Positions 42,659 to 54,233 of a DNA stretch of 64,000 bases are shown one piece after another (the first letter of the stretch is position 1; each line of letters opens with the position of its first letter). The DNA is from Typha latifolia (Eukaryota; Streptophyta; Magnoliopsida; Poales; Typhaceae). The position numbers were made by a program, and so were the translations under genes. Below the pieces are notes generated by a model. That model worked only from the letters and a program-made list of their open reading frames with translations. It was not told the DNA's origin and did no database searches. The stretch covers positions 13,651,096-13,715,095 of the forward strand of contig CM034100.1 in the NCBI GenBank assembly GCA_019914945.1, in the 5' to 3' direction.

Positions 42659-43494
42659 GCTGTCCAGGATAAGTAGTAGCCGTTACTGGCGGTTGGTTCT
42701 TTCCCTCCCTCGTTCTCTGATCAGCTTTTGCAGTTATTGCGTTTAATTAATAGTAATAGAAACTTGTGGGGTTGGAAGGAATGGAGTGGCATGCATTTCG
42801 GCAACGTCTCCTTCTCTCACATCCCAAACGCGTAGAGATTATGAGATTAATGGGAGAAAAAAAAAAGAAAGAAATTTACCCAACTGTCGCTTTCTTTCTC
42901 TCTCATCCTCCCTTGTCGTGTCTCCCTCGCCGTCTCCTCAGCGTATTCTGTGGTCGTTTAAATCTAACCTTCAACCCCCTCCCTCTCCTCTTGCTAAATC
43001 CCAGGCCCGTCTCAGAGGTACAATCTTTTCCTTTTAGTTCTTCTCTCTGTTTCTGCCATCTGATTGCATTCCAGTTCATTGTAAGATCATCTTTGAACCG
43101 ATCTTGTCTGTTGGTTTTATTGGGTTTGTTTCATTTTTTTTGAGCAATGATGGGTCGTTGCTTTGATCTGAATGGGGCTTAGTTTTTAACCTAACCTGGG
43201 GTCAAGATCTCATATGGGTATTTTAGCACTTGTTGTCATTAGTAGAAGAGGAGAAGAAGAAAGATCATCTTTCTTTGTTGAGATTTTATGGAACTTGGTA
43301 TTACATGAGCTTAATATAATTTTTCTGACATACAATTGATTATGATTTCTAGAGTTTAGATGATTATATTGTTTATTCTAATGGTGGGATTTCAGGTGTT
43401 TGAATTGGCTTTGCCTGGTATAGCATTGCTGAGTTCTCAACGCTCCGCCCCTTTGTTGTCTTAAACCAGGTCCTGCTTGCACGCACGAAACACG

Positions 43495-46400
43495 ATGACG
43501 GAAGTCATTTCGGCACCTCTAGATCGATTCCCAAAAGCCGGTGCGTAGAAGAGAAAATCTGCACTTTTTTTCTTTTTGAATATATATGAATTCAATTGTA
43601 TTGTATTAGAATGAACGAATTCATTCATCTTTGTGTAGTTTGTCATTCATGCTTCTCTAAAAATTCGCCATTACTATTAGAATTTTGATAGAAAGAAGTT
43701 AAAGGTACATCTACTTGTTCTTATTACTGCAGCCTTTGACGGTTGTAATGAAGAAAAGAGAGACAGAAAATCCGACGTTGAGAACTCAGAGGATGAAAGG
43801 AAGACCAGACTTGGATCTCTGAAGAAGAAGGCAATCAATGCCTCCTCAAAGTTCAGGCATTCTTTGACAAAAAGGGGTAGGAGAAGCAGTAAGGTGATGT
43901 CTGTCTCCATTGAGGATGTACGTGATGCTGAGGAAATGCAGGCAGTTGACGCCTTCCGTCAGATCCTTATTTTGGAGGAGTTGCTACCATCAAGACATGA
44001 TGACTATCACATGATGCTAAGGTCACATCCCGGTATCCATTTTTGAGTATGCTCTAGCTGCTATATATGTGGAAAATTTAATAATGAATGTGTCAATAAA
44101 ATGCAGTAGTCAATGGCTGATTATATCACTATTAATGCGACAAACAAATATATGTCGATGAATGGAAAGTTAACTCATCTCTGAAAACAGGTTCTTAAAG
44201 GCCAGAAAGTTTGACACCGAGAAGACAAAGCAAATGTGGACTGATATGCTCCAATGGAGAAAGGAGTTTGGCACTGATACAATTTTGGAGGTAATCAATT
44301 ATCGCTGCTTTCTTAATTCTCTTCTCCAATGGAAAAATTTTTAGTTAAGAATAGTTTTGCTTTGTCAATCAATTTATCTTTTATGGTTTCGTCACGGTAA
44401 GTATAAAACTTTTCCAAATCACATTGGTTGACATAAACAAGTTCATGAGAATGAGGAAAAATTCTCTATTTATATTCTTGTTTTGTTAATCTTATAGCGA
44501 GAAGGTCCACAGCACATATTATACAGAAGAGACACAAATTTGACTTGTAGTTAAGGATCTTCAGAAAAGAATCTGGAACCTAGAAGATTGTAGTATCACT
44601 TGAACTTCAACATGACTCCATTTGTTCTATATTACTTACCTTTTAGCAATTCGGTATGTGACGACATGTAACGGTGACGTACTACTGCTGACTCTTTGCT
44701 TATCTCTTTTCTTAATACTTAGGATTTTGATTTCAAAGAAATTGATGAAGTCTTGGAGTACTATCCACATGGTCATCATGGTGTTGATAAGGAAGGCAGG
44801 CCAATCTACATTGAAAGACTAGGACAAGTTGATGCCAACAAGATGATGCAAGTTACAACCATGGATCGTTATGTTAAATATCATGTGAAGGAGTTTGAGA
44901 GAAACTTCGCCGTTAAGTTCCCAGCTTGCTCAATTGCGGCCAAAAGACACATTGATCAGAGCACAACTATTCTTGATGTCCAAGGAGTGGTAAGTGAGGA
45001 ATGATTGCTTCAATGAACTTCAATATTACCTAGATTACTTGCATCAGAATTTAAAATCCATAAAAGCCAAATTCTCTAGAGGAGTTTTCACAAGAAGCCC
45101 TTGTTAAATTTGGTCAGAATATGTTTAAGTTTGAAAGATAGTGATCTGAGGAGAATATTTTCACTGTGGAATAAATACTAGGGGTATAAAAACTTCAACA
45201 AGGCTGCAAGAGATTTAATCGGCAGGCTTCAGAAAATTGATGGTGATAACTACCCTGAGGTACTCTCTGTCATTCCAATAACCAAAATTTTGTACATCCA
45301 TGCCACTAAATTGATATAGATGACAGTTAACATTCAAGTTTGTTCTTTCCTACTCCAGACGTTGTGCCGCATGTTCATCATTAATGCAGGTCAGGGATTC
45401 AGACTGCTTTGGAACACTGTAAAGTCTTTCCTTGATCCAAAGACTACCGCAAAGATTCATGTATGCTCTCTCCATTCTGTACCGGCTACTGTTTTTGACT
45501 AAAGAACTGCATAACAAACTATATGTTATTTTTTTCAGGTTCTGAGCAATAAGTACCAGAGCAAATTGCTCGAAGTTATCGATGCCAGGTATGGCTTAAA
45601 ACCAGGAAGAAGTACTGCTATTATTTTGAGTCCTACATACGATTTTGTATGGATCAAAATTTCACTTGAGAATCTGCTCAATTTAACAAAAATCTTTATT
45701 TTGAATTGAAAAGTGCAACTCATTCAATAGAGATTTCTGATCTTTCTTTCTGTTTCTTACAGTGAATTGCCAGAGTTTCTTGGTGGTACTTGCAATTGTG
45801 AGGGTGGTTGTCTTCGGTCTGATAAAGGCCCATGGAAGGACCCTGAAGTTCTAAAGGTTTTCTATTACCTTTCCTCTCACCTTAGTTTTTTCTTTTTCTG
45901 GTTGAAACTGCTCTTCATTTTATCTATTTGCCAAGGAGTTTTAAATATAAGTTGGAAATGGCACGACATTCACTGGATACTTCTTGAATACTTCGATTCA
46001 CAGATGGTTCAAAATGGAGTTGGGAGATGTGGAAAGCCAAACATGACTCCTTTTGGTGCTGAGGAGAAAACAATTTCTGAAGATGAGATATTCTATCCCA
46101 AGGCAAGATAAATCTCAATCTACTTTTCTCTCCATTGTCATGTAATACCTTTATATATTCATCCATTTGCTAAGTGTATCTGATATCGATGGCTAAATAC
46201 ATTTTCTTCGCATGCAGAAGCAGGAATCTTTCCGCAAGGAGACTAGTTTAGCTCTAGCTGATTTGCGATCTGTCTCAAAAATCTCACGTGGCATGATTGA
46301 GCACCCGCAGTTGTCGCCTGTGCGTGAGGAACTAGGATCTCAAGATTACCAAGTAGGCCTACAAATTATTAGCACTTTGTTTGAACCTTAACTGCTATTA

Positions 46401-47905
46401 ACTTCTAAGCAGCTATAATCGAGCTTGGCTTTTTTCTGTCATTAGAATCTAACTCTGGCTTTAGCTAGTTGGCCCTATTACTCCATATCTAGTTACACTT
46501 CATCTGTCAGAAGAATAGATGGCTCAGCACATTGAGTCTAAATATTTCTAGTCTAATGGTCCTTTTTGCTGAACTTATCAGGTTTCGAAGGTTAATGAGA
46601 ATTTCCCTCCTCCATATTCCTATGATATTCCTATGATCGACAAAGCTGTAGACAGTAGCTGGAACAAAGAAGTACTCAATGAGAAACTTGCCATATCCAA
46701 AGGTCAATATAACAACTTGTGACTTGTTTTTCCTCCATTTCTGTAAGTTATTGATATAAAAACTGTGGAGAGAATTTCTCTTTACAAGATCTTATGTTGT
46801 ACCAGATATCTACAATAGGTCTGATGGGATTAGCAACAACATGTTTGGTGGTGTTGTGGCTCTTGTCATGGGTATTGCGACTATGCTGCGTGTCAGCCGC
46901 TCTGCGCCAAAGAAGATTGTTGATGCACAAATTGACTGTGCAAGAGCTGTGTACAATACAGAATCTAAGGTTGTTAAAGGCCAAATGCAGCACTTGCAGC
47001 TGCCTGCAACAGCAGTATCAGCTGCTGAATATTCCTTAATCATGAAGCGCCTTGCTGAACTGGAAGAGAAGGCAGTAGTTCTCAGCACAAAGCCTGCTGA
47101 GATGCCAGATGACAAGGAGGAGATGCTGAAGGCTGCTGTGGACCGTGTCGGTGCTTTGGAAGCGGAGCTTGCAGCAACCAAGAAGGTCATTCCCTTTCCA
47201 ATTATGTTCTTATCTGAAACCGTTGAATTTAACGTAGCGATAGCATGCATTGTTTCTTAATTCAGGATCATGATCATAAGGCACATAAGTAGCACTAAGA
47301 ATTCAGGATGCTTTTCACTACATAATTTGCTTATTATTATAATCTCTTGTCTCGGTAAGCTAAAAATTTAAGCTGATAACTATTTTGCTCATAATGAAGA
47401 TACAATATACTCTGTAGTTTAAAGTGGTACTTGTTAGACTGTGGTATGTAGCAAATACTTTTCATCAGTGCACTTCAACTTCTAATGTGTATGCTCATTT
47501 TTATCCACTGTTTTCAAGATAATACTAGAAATTAAGCCTCTAAATTCTACTTCAACTTTGAAGGCTCTGGAGGATACTCTTTCTCGGCAGGATGAAATTC
47601 TGGCTTACATTGACAAGAAGAAAAAGAAGAAGAAGAAGAGCAAATTTGTGAGTCATTCTCATCTCAATAGATAGAATATCAAGTACCATATCTCCTTCAG
47701 ATTATGTCAAGTTGGTGTATAAAACCAAATGCCATAGCATTAGCTTGATGATTCAGAGAAAGTACCAAGTCAGACTAAATAGTAGTTCATGTCTTACTCA
47801 TGATGAGCTCTTTCGTCCCTCTTCTTTTTTGCTACTTTATCTATGTCTCAATCTAATGCCATTAATGAATCTAATGTCTGTCTGCAGAACCCATTTCGCT
47901 GGTGA
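43495..47905 (+). CDS. SEC14-like phosphatidylinositol transfer protein with nodulin domain (SFH type)
   Basis: Predicted PtdIns/PtdCho transfer protein that coordinates phosphoinositide signalling at membranes. Exons: 43495-43540, 43733-44021, 44191-44290, 44723-44989, 45182-45259, 45359-45460, 45539-45588, 45763-45856, 46004-46102, 46218-46352, 46582-46702, 46806-47185, 47564-47647, 47888-47905; 620 residues. The CRAL_TRIO_N part begins near FLKARKFD (113) and the SEC14 lipid-binding domain spans about 146-320 ([32 protein letters not shown]). The nodulin-like C-terminal half has a hydrophobic stretch (about 474-490), a coiled coil (about 535-600), eight consecutive lysines (605-612) and the ending SKFNPFRW. 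The intron after 46102 has a GC donor (AAG|gcaaga). The last coding exon is 18 nt including the stop. The 5' leader appears spliced and contains upstream ATGs. Confidence 0.95.
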
Positions 47906-50412
47906 ACAGACGGCAAATGACAGGGTGTGTATAAAAATAAGGCTGTGAATCTGTTGAGTTTGGGTGATGTTTTTCTTTGTCAGCAAATACCTTTTGAGTG
48001 TAATATATGCCTGCATTTCCTAAACTGGTCCAAATTTTCATTGAACATTTACTCCTCTGATTCCTTTTGTTTTGATATTGGTGAGCTAAAGAGGAGAATG
48101 TCCTTCAAAAGAAGTCTTTATTAATATTGTGTATGACTAAGATGCTTGATGGCATAGCAGGATTTAACATGACTGTGGAAATTTTGCTGGAATGGTTTCA
48201 ATCGAAAACTAAGGTCCACCATTCATTGATCCGGGTCGAAATTTGGGGTCAAAAGTGAAGCCAAATGAAACTTGGAACCATATTATAAATTAAAGTTATA
48301 TAAGTGGTTTAGTCAGTACTCTCTGCCTTTCCATCCTTATGTTTTCCGTCAATCTAAGAAATAAGTAAGATCGGTTTACTCTTCCTTCTTTTTATACAAT
48401 AAAAAGCTCTTGGGCAAATGGACCGGCATAATAATGAAAATTAAGCATCTAGCCGAGAGGGCAAATAAGATCAAAATAAAACAACCCACAAACACAAATG
48501 GACGGCTATTTCTAGTTTCATCCCAATTGTCATGGATATTGAAGCAGTGTAATAATTTGACCCTACATAAAACTAAAGAAAAGAGAAAAAAAAAAAAAGT
48601 GGCTCTACTACCACGAAGAACTGCCTCCGATATCTAACCATTGGAGGGGAGGGATATGACATGGGGAGCAGCAAAGAGTAATAGCTGCGGACAAAGAGGT
48701 AGGTCTAGTGGTGTTAGACTGCGGTAGTAAATAACGAGGTGGGTGTAAGGGAGGACGAGCAAGATAGGCAAAACAATAAAAGTTGACGGAAGAGACCACC
48801 TTAGCAATGAGGGGGTGACAACAGTGTGTGATGCCCCATCCTAGACTCGGATATTATGTGGTAAATAAGTAAGATTAATATTTATCAGTTACTATATTGT
48901 TAGACAGATAATTGGTAACCATTTTTATTGACTTTAGGAGAAACTAAAGTCTCACTTGTGACATTATCTAGTTAGATGAGATATTTATGACTTTTAATTT
49001 TATTTTGAATCTTATAAATATTTAGAAAAGATATTTAGGAGCTTTAATATAATCTCTAGCCTTTTAAATATCTTAGAGAAGATATTTAAAAATCTCATGG
49101 AGCTAAGTTTTTTTTGACCTCTATATAAAGGTGTAAGACGAGAAAATGTCGTCTTCTCTAACTTATTGAAGCCGCCTTCTATTTTCTTATATCTACACTT
49201 CTTTTTTACTTCAAGTTTTATCTTATTTTACAAAGAAGATAAAGTGCCGCGTACTAAGAAATCGATTAAGAACGATAAATTCATAATAGGCTCCGAATAG
49301 GATGAGAGCGAAAGAGAAGAGTGTAGTAAAATGAAGTCGAGAGAGAAAGAATGCCTCTCCTCGAGAGAAGAGAGTACCCTAAAGAGGTTTATTTTGCCGA
49401 TTAAACCTAGCTTCCTTGAACATATATGATGCAATGCAAGATTCATGCGATTGAGATGCATGAACCCTTGTACTTCAAGGTATAAATAGAAATAACAAAT
49501 AACGTCGGGTGTAAAATGAAAAATTCCTTACTTTGTTTTAGTCGGGTCGGATCCAGGAAGAACCTGATCCAATAGTTGACACCCTTGTGCCCTTTTTGGT
49601 AAATTCATGTGGCCTATAAGAGGAGTCCGAATATGGTGCCGTTTCCCAATTTCTCGTCCCAAAGTCGGTTCTCCAATTTCTATTATCTCACGTTGTTTTC
49701 CTGGCGATTTTCCTAATTCCATTCCTAGCTTCCGGTGAGTCCTCGAATCAAGCGACCAGTTTTTTTTTTTAATTTTTATTTTGAATCTACGGTTATACTC
49801 TCTTCAAAATTTTGCAAGAAAGGAGGAATCTTTTTTAGCGCTGGAATCGTTCGTTCCATTTGATTTCGGCGTGAATCTCAAATATGTATCTGAATGTTTG
49901 ACAAAAATCGAGTCTATTTCCCTTCATTTGGAGGTGTAAAATAGTATACTTGTTGGTGATTGGTTGTCGAAGGCTATATTTGGTGGTTCTGTTGACAAAA
50001 TGAATTCTCTTTTGTAACTAGGGTTACATCTCTTGATAATTTTAACAGAAAGGAAGAGTTTTTATTTCTTTTTTATTTCTTTTTTTTTTAGTTTTGGGAG
50101 GTAAAAGGTGTTTAGATACTTGTTGAGGACTGTTTTTGTGATTGGTGTTTTTTGACATATAATTTCTTCTTCATTTTTTGTATCACAAACTTCATGCTGG
50201 ATTTTTGCAGAAAGATTTAACGTTTTCCTATCAATTGATTGTGCCTCTGGAAATCCCATGGCACATTCAATGGTTAAAAAGGTGCTGAATTTATTTCCTA
50301 AGGTTTAATATTAAGTTTGTAGTATTGCCCTTAATCCTTCTTCCTTACTTTTCATCTGTTAAGGGTAAGTGGCTCAGCTTTTGCTTGCCACCAAGAAGGA
50401 CAAGGGATAGGC
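47906..50412. other. intergenic, SFH to IscA gene
   Basis: Contains the SFH 3' UTR, an LTR-like segment from about 48826, and the spliced leader of the IscA gene: a likely leader exon ends at the donor CCG|gtgagt near 49735, with the acceptor somewhere in 50353-50400. Confidence 0.5.
48826..49240 (+). mobile_element. LTR-like segment (possible solo LTR)
   Basis: Begins TGTGATGCCCCATCCTAGAC, a typical start for plant LTRs. About 290 bp in it has a TATA motif (CTCTATATAAAGG) followed by GTGTAAGACG and a T-rich U5-like stretch. No internal retrotransposon domains and no second copy are present in the window. The 3' end and target duplication are not fixed. Confidence 0.45.
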
Positions 50413-53119
50413 ATGGCTTCTTCTGTAATGAAGGCAATGGCAGAGAAGGCAGGGTCTGCCATGCGTAAGCAGGCCCTAACATTGACAGATTCTGCTGCCT
50501 CTCGAATACACCATCTGCTCAGCCTTCGTCAGCGGCCATACCTTCGGCTTGGTGTTAAGTCTCGTGGTTGCAATGGCTTATCCTACACACTGAATTATGC
50601 CGGTAAGATATGTCATCTTCTCTTGTTTATTTTGGTTGTTCTTGTTTCCCGTTTGAATTTAATTATGCCTTGCCTTTTGCAATATCCATAACTTTAAGTG
50701 AAATACTAAGCTGGGGAACTAACTCAGTTTTATTTTATTATGTCTTGTATTTTGGTTCATGAGTCTCTTGCTTGAGTTCTTCATATAATTGATGTATCAT
50801 ATGAAACTACAGCTTCATTCCTCTTTTGGCATATTTCTGTCTTATGAATGAAGAAGTTTCTCATCCAGTTACTTGTCTCCACTTTGTCTAAATTTGAGGT
50901 CCAGATGAACTTTTGAACCATTTATTGGAGCTTGAATTATTGCTATATATTAGATATGTTGACTGCTGATTGGCCTTGAGAGTTTTTTCTTTCTTGTCAA
51001 GTCTTTACAGGGTCAATTGAGAGTAATCTAATCTTCAATCCTATGTCCTTTTCTCCTTTTGAGTTGGATGATCAGTTGATGGTTTTCTCCTTTTTTTAGT
51101 TATGTCATCACAGAAGGACATTGTTGAGTTTGTGTGTCTTGTTAATTACTATATTGGCTTGTTCTTCTAGTGCAGTCTGTGAATAGACATTTGATATTGT
51201 CTAAAATACATTGGTTGTTAGGACTAATTAGTACTATCAAATTTAGCATGTCAATTGGTATAAAAAAGGAACGGCACAGAATCTCTGCACTTCTCTAGTC
51301 ATGCTTTTGCTTGTTCTGTTGCAAATTTAGTTCACACTTTTGTATTGTTAGCTTTTACAGTACATACTACTATTTGAGTTACTCTATTTTCCTTCTCTTG
51401 TTTGCTAGCTGATATATGCTTACATTTACCTATTGTAATAGAAACAATGGTAGAGACATTGGTAACCAAGGTTGGTCATGGATACGTAAATTTTCTTGCA
51501 CACCACGAATTCCCAGTAACAAATCAAATGCATCACATATGTTGAATATTTCATTTTATACTTTGCGTCTTTTGGATAACTTCAACCATCCTTATTATAA
51601 TGGCGTGAGCACTGTGTAGGTCATCACATGATGACTTGCAGTACATGGGGCTTACTACATAAATGTTCTCGCCTTCTTGCATGCCGCAAACCTCCTATGA
51701 GTCAAATGCATCCTTTATTGAATGAATTTTTATTGCTCTTTTCATCCTTTGGGCCCGTGGGTCCTGAGCATGTTGGCCGAAAAATCTTCTTGTTCTCAAA
51801 ATTTGTGTTGGACAGCACCATGATGGGCAACGATGTAATGTATTCCAAGTCATGGACAACTTCAGTAATGGCAAGTTGCCCAACATGCTCGGTGGCGTAG
51901 TTCTTGTCATACCCTGGTGCATCAAGTTACATAGGTAGTTGAAGATACTTATGAAGGAACTTGAGTAGCCTTATTGTGGTGCATATATAGTTGAAGATAC
52001 TTATGAAGCAACTGTAGTAGCCTTAATATGGTTCATCAGAGATGAGTTGGTATGTGGAAGCTTTTATCATTCTGTGAAAATGCTGAGGAGAACTGGTTAC
52101 ATATTGATTAAGCCTGCATAAGTTATCACAGTAAATTAATATCTACTTAAGGTGCGTAGAAATCTAAGTTCATTTCATCCGTAGACTTTCTTGGGTAGGG
52201 TACATAGATTATCCACTGCAGGGTCCTGAAACAATAATAAGATGCAACTGCTATCTGCTTTCAAAATTTCTGCACTTTATATTTAGTTAAAATAATTACT
52301 TTTCTAAGCAGTATGAATAATCAATATTGATGCACATGGTCCAATAGGGTGAGTTGTATATTGAGACAAAATGCTGCAGATTCTCCGAGAATGGTCTGCA
52401 CTTCACTGAAGTTGACATCAGTTTAAGATACTTTAAACTACCTTAAGATACCAGATTACCAAATATACGGAGCACATTCCAACTAGATATGCAATTGGTG
52501 GAAAACATTTGAATATATTTACTGCTATAAGAAATTGACTATTTGTTTCTTATTGACTAAGTGTCTTTATGGATATATGTTTTAAGTTAAGATCAAGGAA
52601 ATAAATTATATTTCTATTTTGAGATGAACTTTTGTTGTTTTGATTGAAGGTGACCTCTCTTTTCTCCTATTCTAGCTTTTTAATTGCTTTAATTGTATTG
52701 TACTATTGCATATCCTATCACGAGTTCAACAGTTCTTGTTCTGTTGCAGATGAAAAGGGTAAGTTTGACGAGCTGGTGGAAGATAAGGGTGTGAAGATAC
52801 TAATTGATCCGAAGGCTCTCATGCATGTAATTGGAACCAAGATGGATTTTGTTGATGATGCACTAAAGTATGTTTATGCTTGAAAAGTTGACTAGGCTTA
52901 TTTTAACATATAGTTGCATGTATTATGTCGGTAAAAATATTAAGGGAAATATGACTAGGCATTTCTACCTGTATTTCCATCTAATCTCTCTCAAAACAAT
53001 GATGATCCTGCAGGTCAGAGTTTGTATTCATCAATCCTAATTCTAAAGGGCAGTGTGGCTGTGGTGAATCCTTTATGACAAGCAGCAGTCAAGGTGCCCA
53101 GTCAGGTGGTTCAAAATAA
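50413..53119 (+). CDS. ISCA1: iron-sulfur cluster assembly protein, IscA-like (mitochondrial type)
   Basis: A-type Fe-S carrier that helps load [4Fe-4S] clusters on apoproteins, probably in mitochondria. Exons: 50413-50602, 52750-52867, 53014-53119; 137 residues, in frame. The three family cysteines are Cys53 in SRGCNG and Cys117/Cys119 in QCGCGES. KALMHVIGTKMDFVDD is the conserved centre. The N-terminus (1-20) is basic and hydroxylated, compatible with a presequence, and resembles Arabidopsis IscA-like 1 (At2g16710, from memory) more than the plastid CpIscA. Intron 1 is 2.1 kb and contains a small tandem duplication. The start is the first ATG of the open frame, 12 bp after a purine-rich GGACAAGGGATAGGC leader. 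Confidence 0.93.
51936..52040. repeat. 52-bp imperfect tandem duplication in IscA intron 1
   Basis: TAGTTGAAGATACTTATGAAG occurs at 51936 and 51988, both followed by AACTKNAGTAGCCTTA and a GTGG/ATGG..CAT segment. The period is 52 bp. Confidence 0.85.
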
Positions 53120-54233
53120 TACTATCAACTAAATATAGAACTTACTCCTGTAAGGCTCTGCAGTTGGATGATTTGTCGACTAAAATGATAGACCGGCAGA
53201 ATTTGGAGGTGCGATAGCACTGAGGATAATACTTTTCACCACAGATATCGCTAGCATTGTTTAAACAAATCATCATACCTTGTAATAAGCAAGTTCTGTG
53301 CCACTATATGGCCATTGCCATTGTATTATCCTGTCTCACCCATTTATTTTGAGGCCTCCCTGGATGTGGTTGTAAGCAATTTTTTATAACTATATAATGC
53401 CATTGCTTGATGTATTGTTGTATAAAGTGACATTCTCTCTCATTTGTGGCTTGTCTTTAATATTTGAATGGGCACCAACAGCCCCAATTGTTGTTAGCTG
53501 ACAGGCGTGCTGAAAATTGGAGTGAGTATTTCGATCCTAGTAAATTTTGTTAATGATTGGTAGGAGCAGAGATTTTTACTTAGAAGGCAAGGAAATCAGT
53601 GCATTTCATAGAGTCGCCTGCAAAAGTAGTGGAGATGTTAGACAAAAAGACAAATCTAGCTTTTGATTGGGTTTTAAACTGAAGAGCAAATAGTTTCCAT
53701 CCAATTAACTATCTGGAGAAATAGTTAAACCCCAGTCGCTTTGGTCCCTTCCACAGATTAACACTCAAGAATTTATTTATTTTGGATAAAAAAACCTAGC
53801 AATAACCTCAATGCCACACCAGATTAGCAGTACTGGAAATGATTGCAATTTTGTTCATATTTGGACTAGCAAGAATCGCTAGTACTTTGAGAAGGTAATC
53901 TCACATCATCAATATATGACAGAACAAATACCAGAAGGCAGGAAACTCCCATCAATAATTCATTTAACTTCTATCAGTAGTCCAAAATGAACAGTCAAGG
54001 GGTTGTATGATCTTCTAATGGTGAAAATTAACAACAAATACGCCTTCGGTTCCTCATACAATAAAGAAAAGGAAAAAAAGGGAGGAAAAAAAATATTATG
54101 CACAATGTTATACAATCAAAAGCCTCAGATTAGTGCACCAACTTCAAATGGCTCCTCAATCTTTTGCAACGGCATAGTAGCTTTCACAAGCTCAAGTACA
54201 AAAGTATGTATGAATATATGAAACAATGCTGAT
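53120..54233. other. region between convergent IscA and VPS45 genes
   Basis: Holds the 3' UTRs of two convergent genes; no gene or repeat is recognised. Confidence 0.6.

Noticed and set aside
46810..47250. 146-codon minus-strand frame
   Set aside because: Exact antisense of the SFH exon 46806-47185, whose + frame has family motifs and splice continuity.
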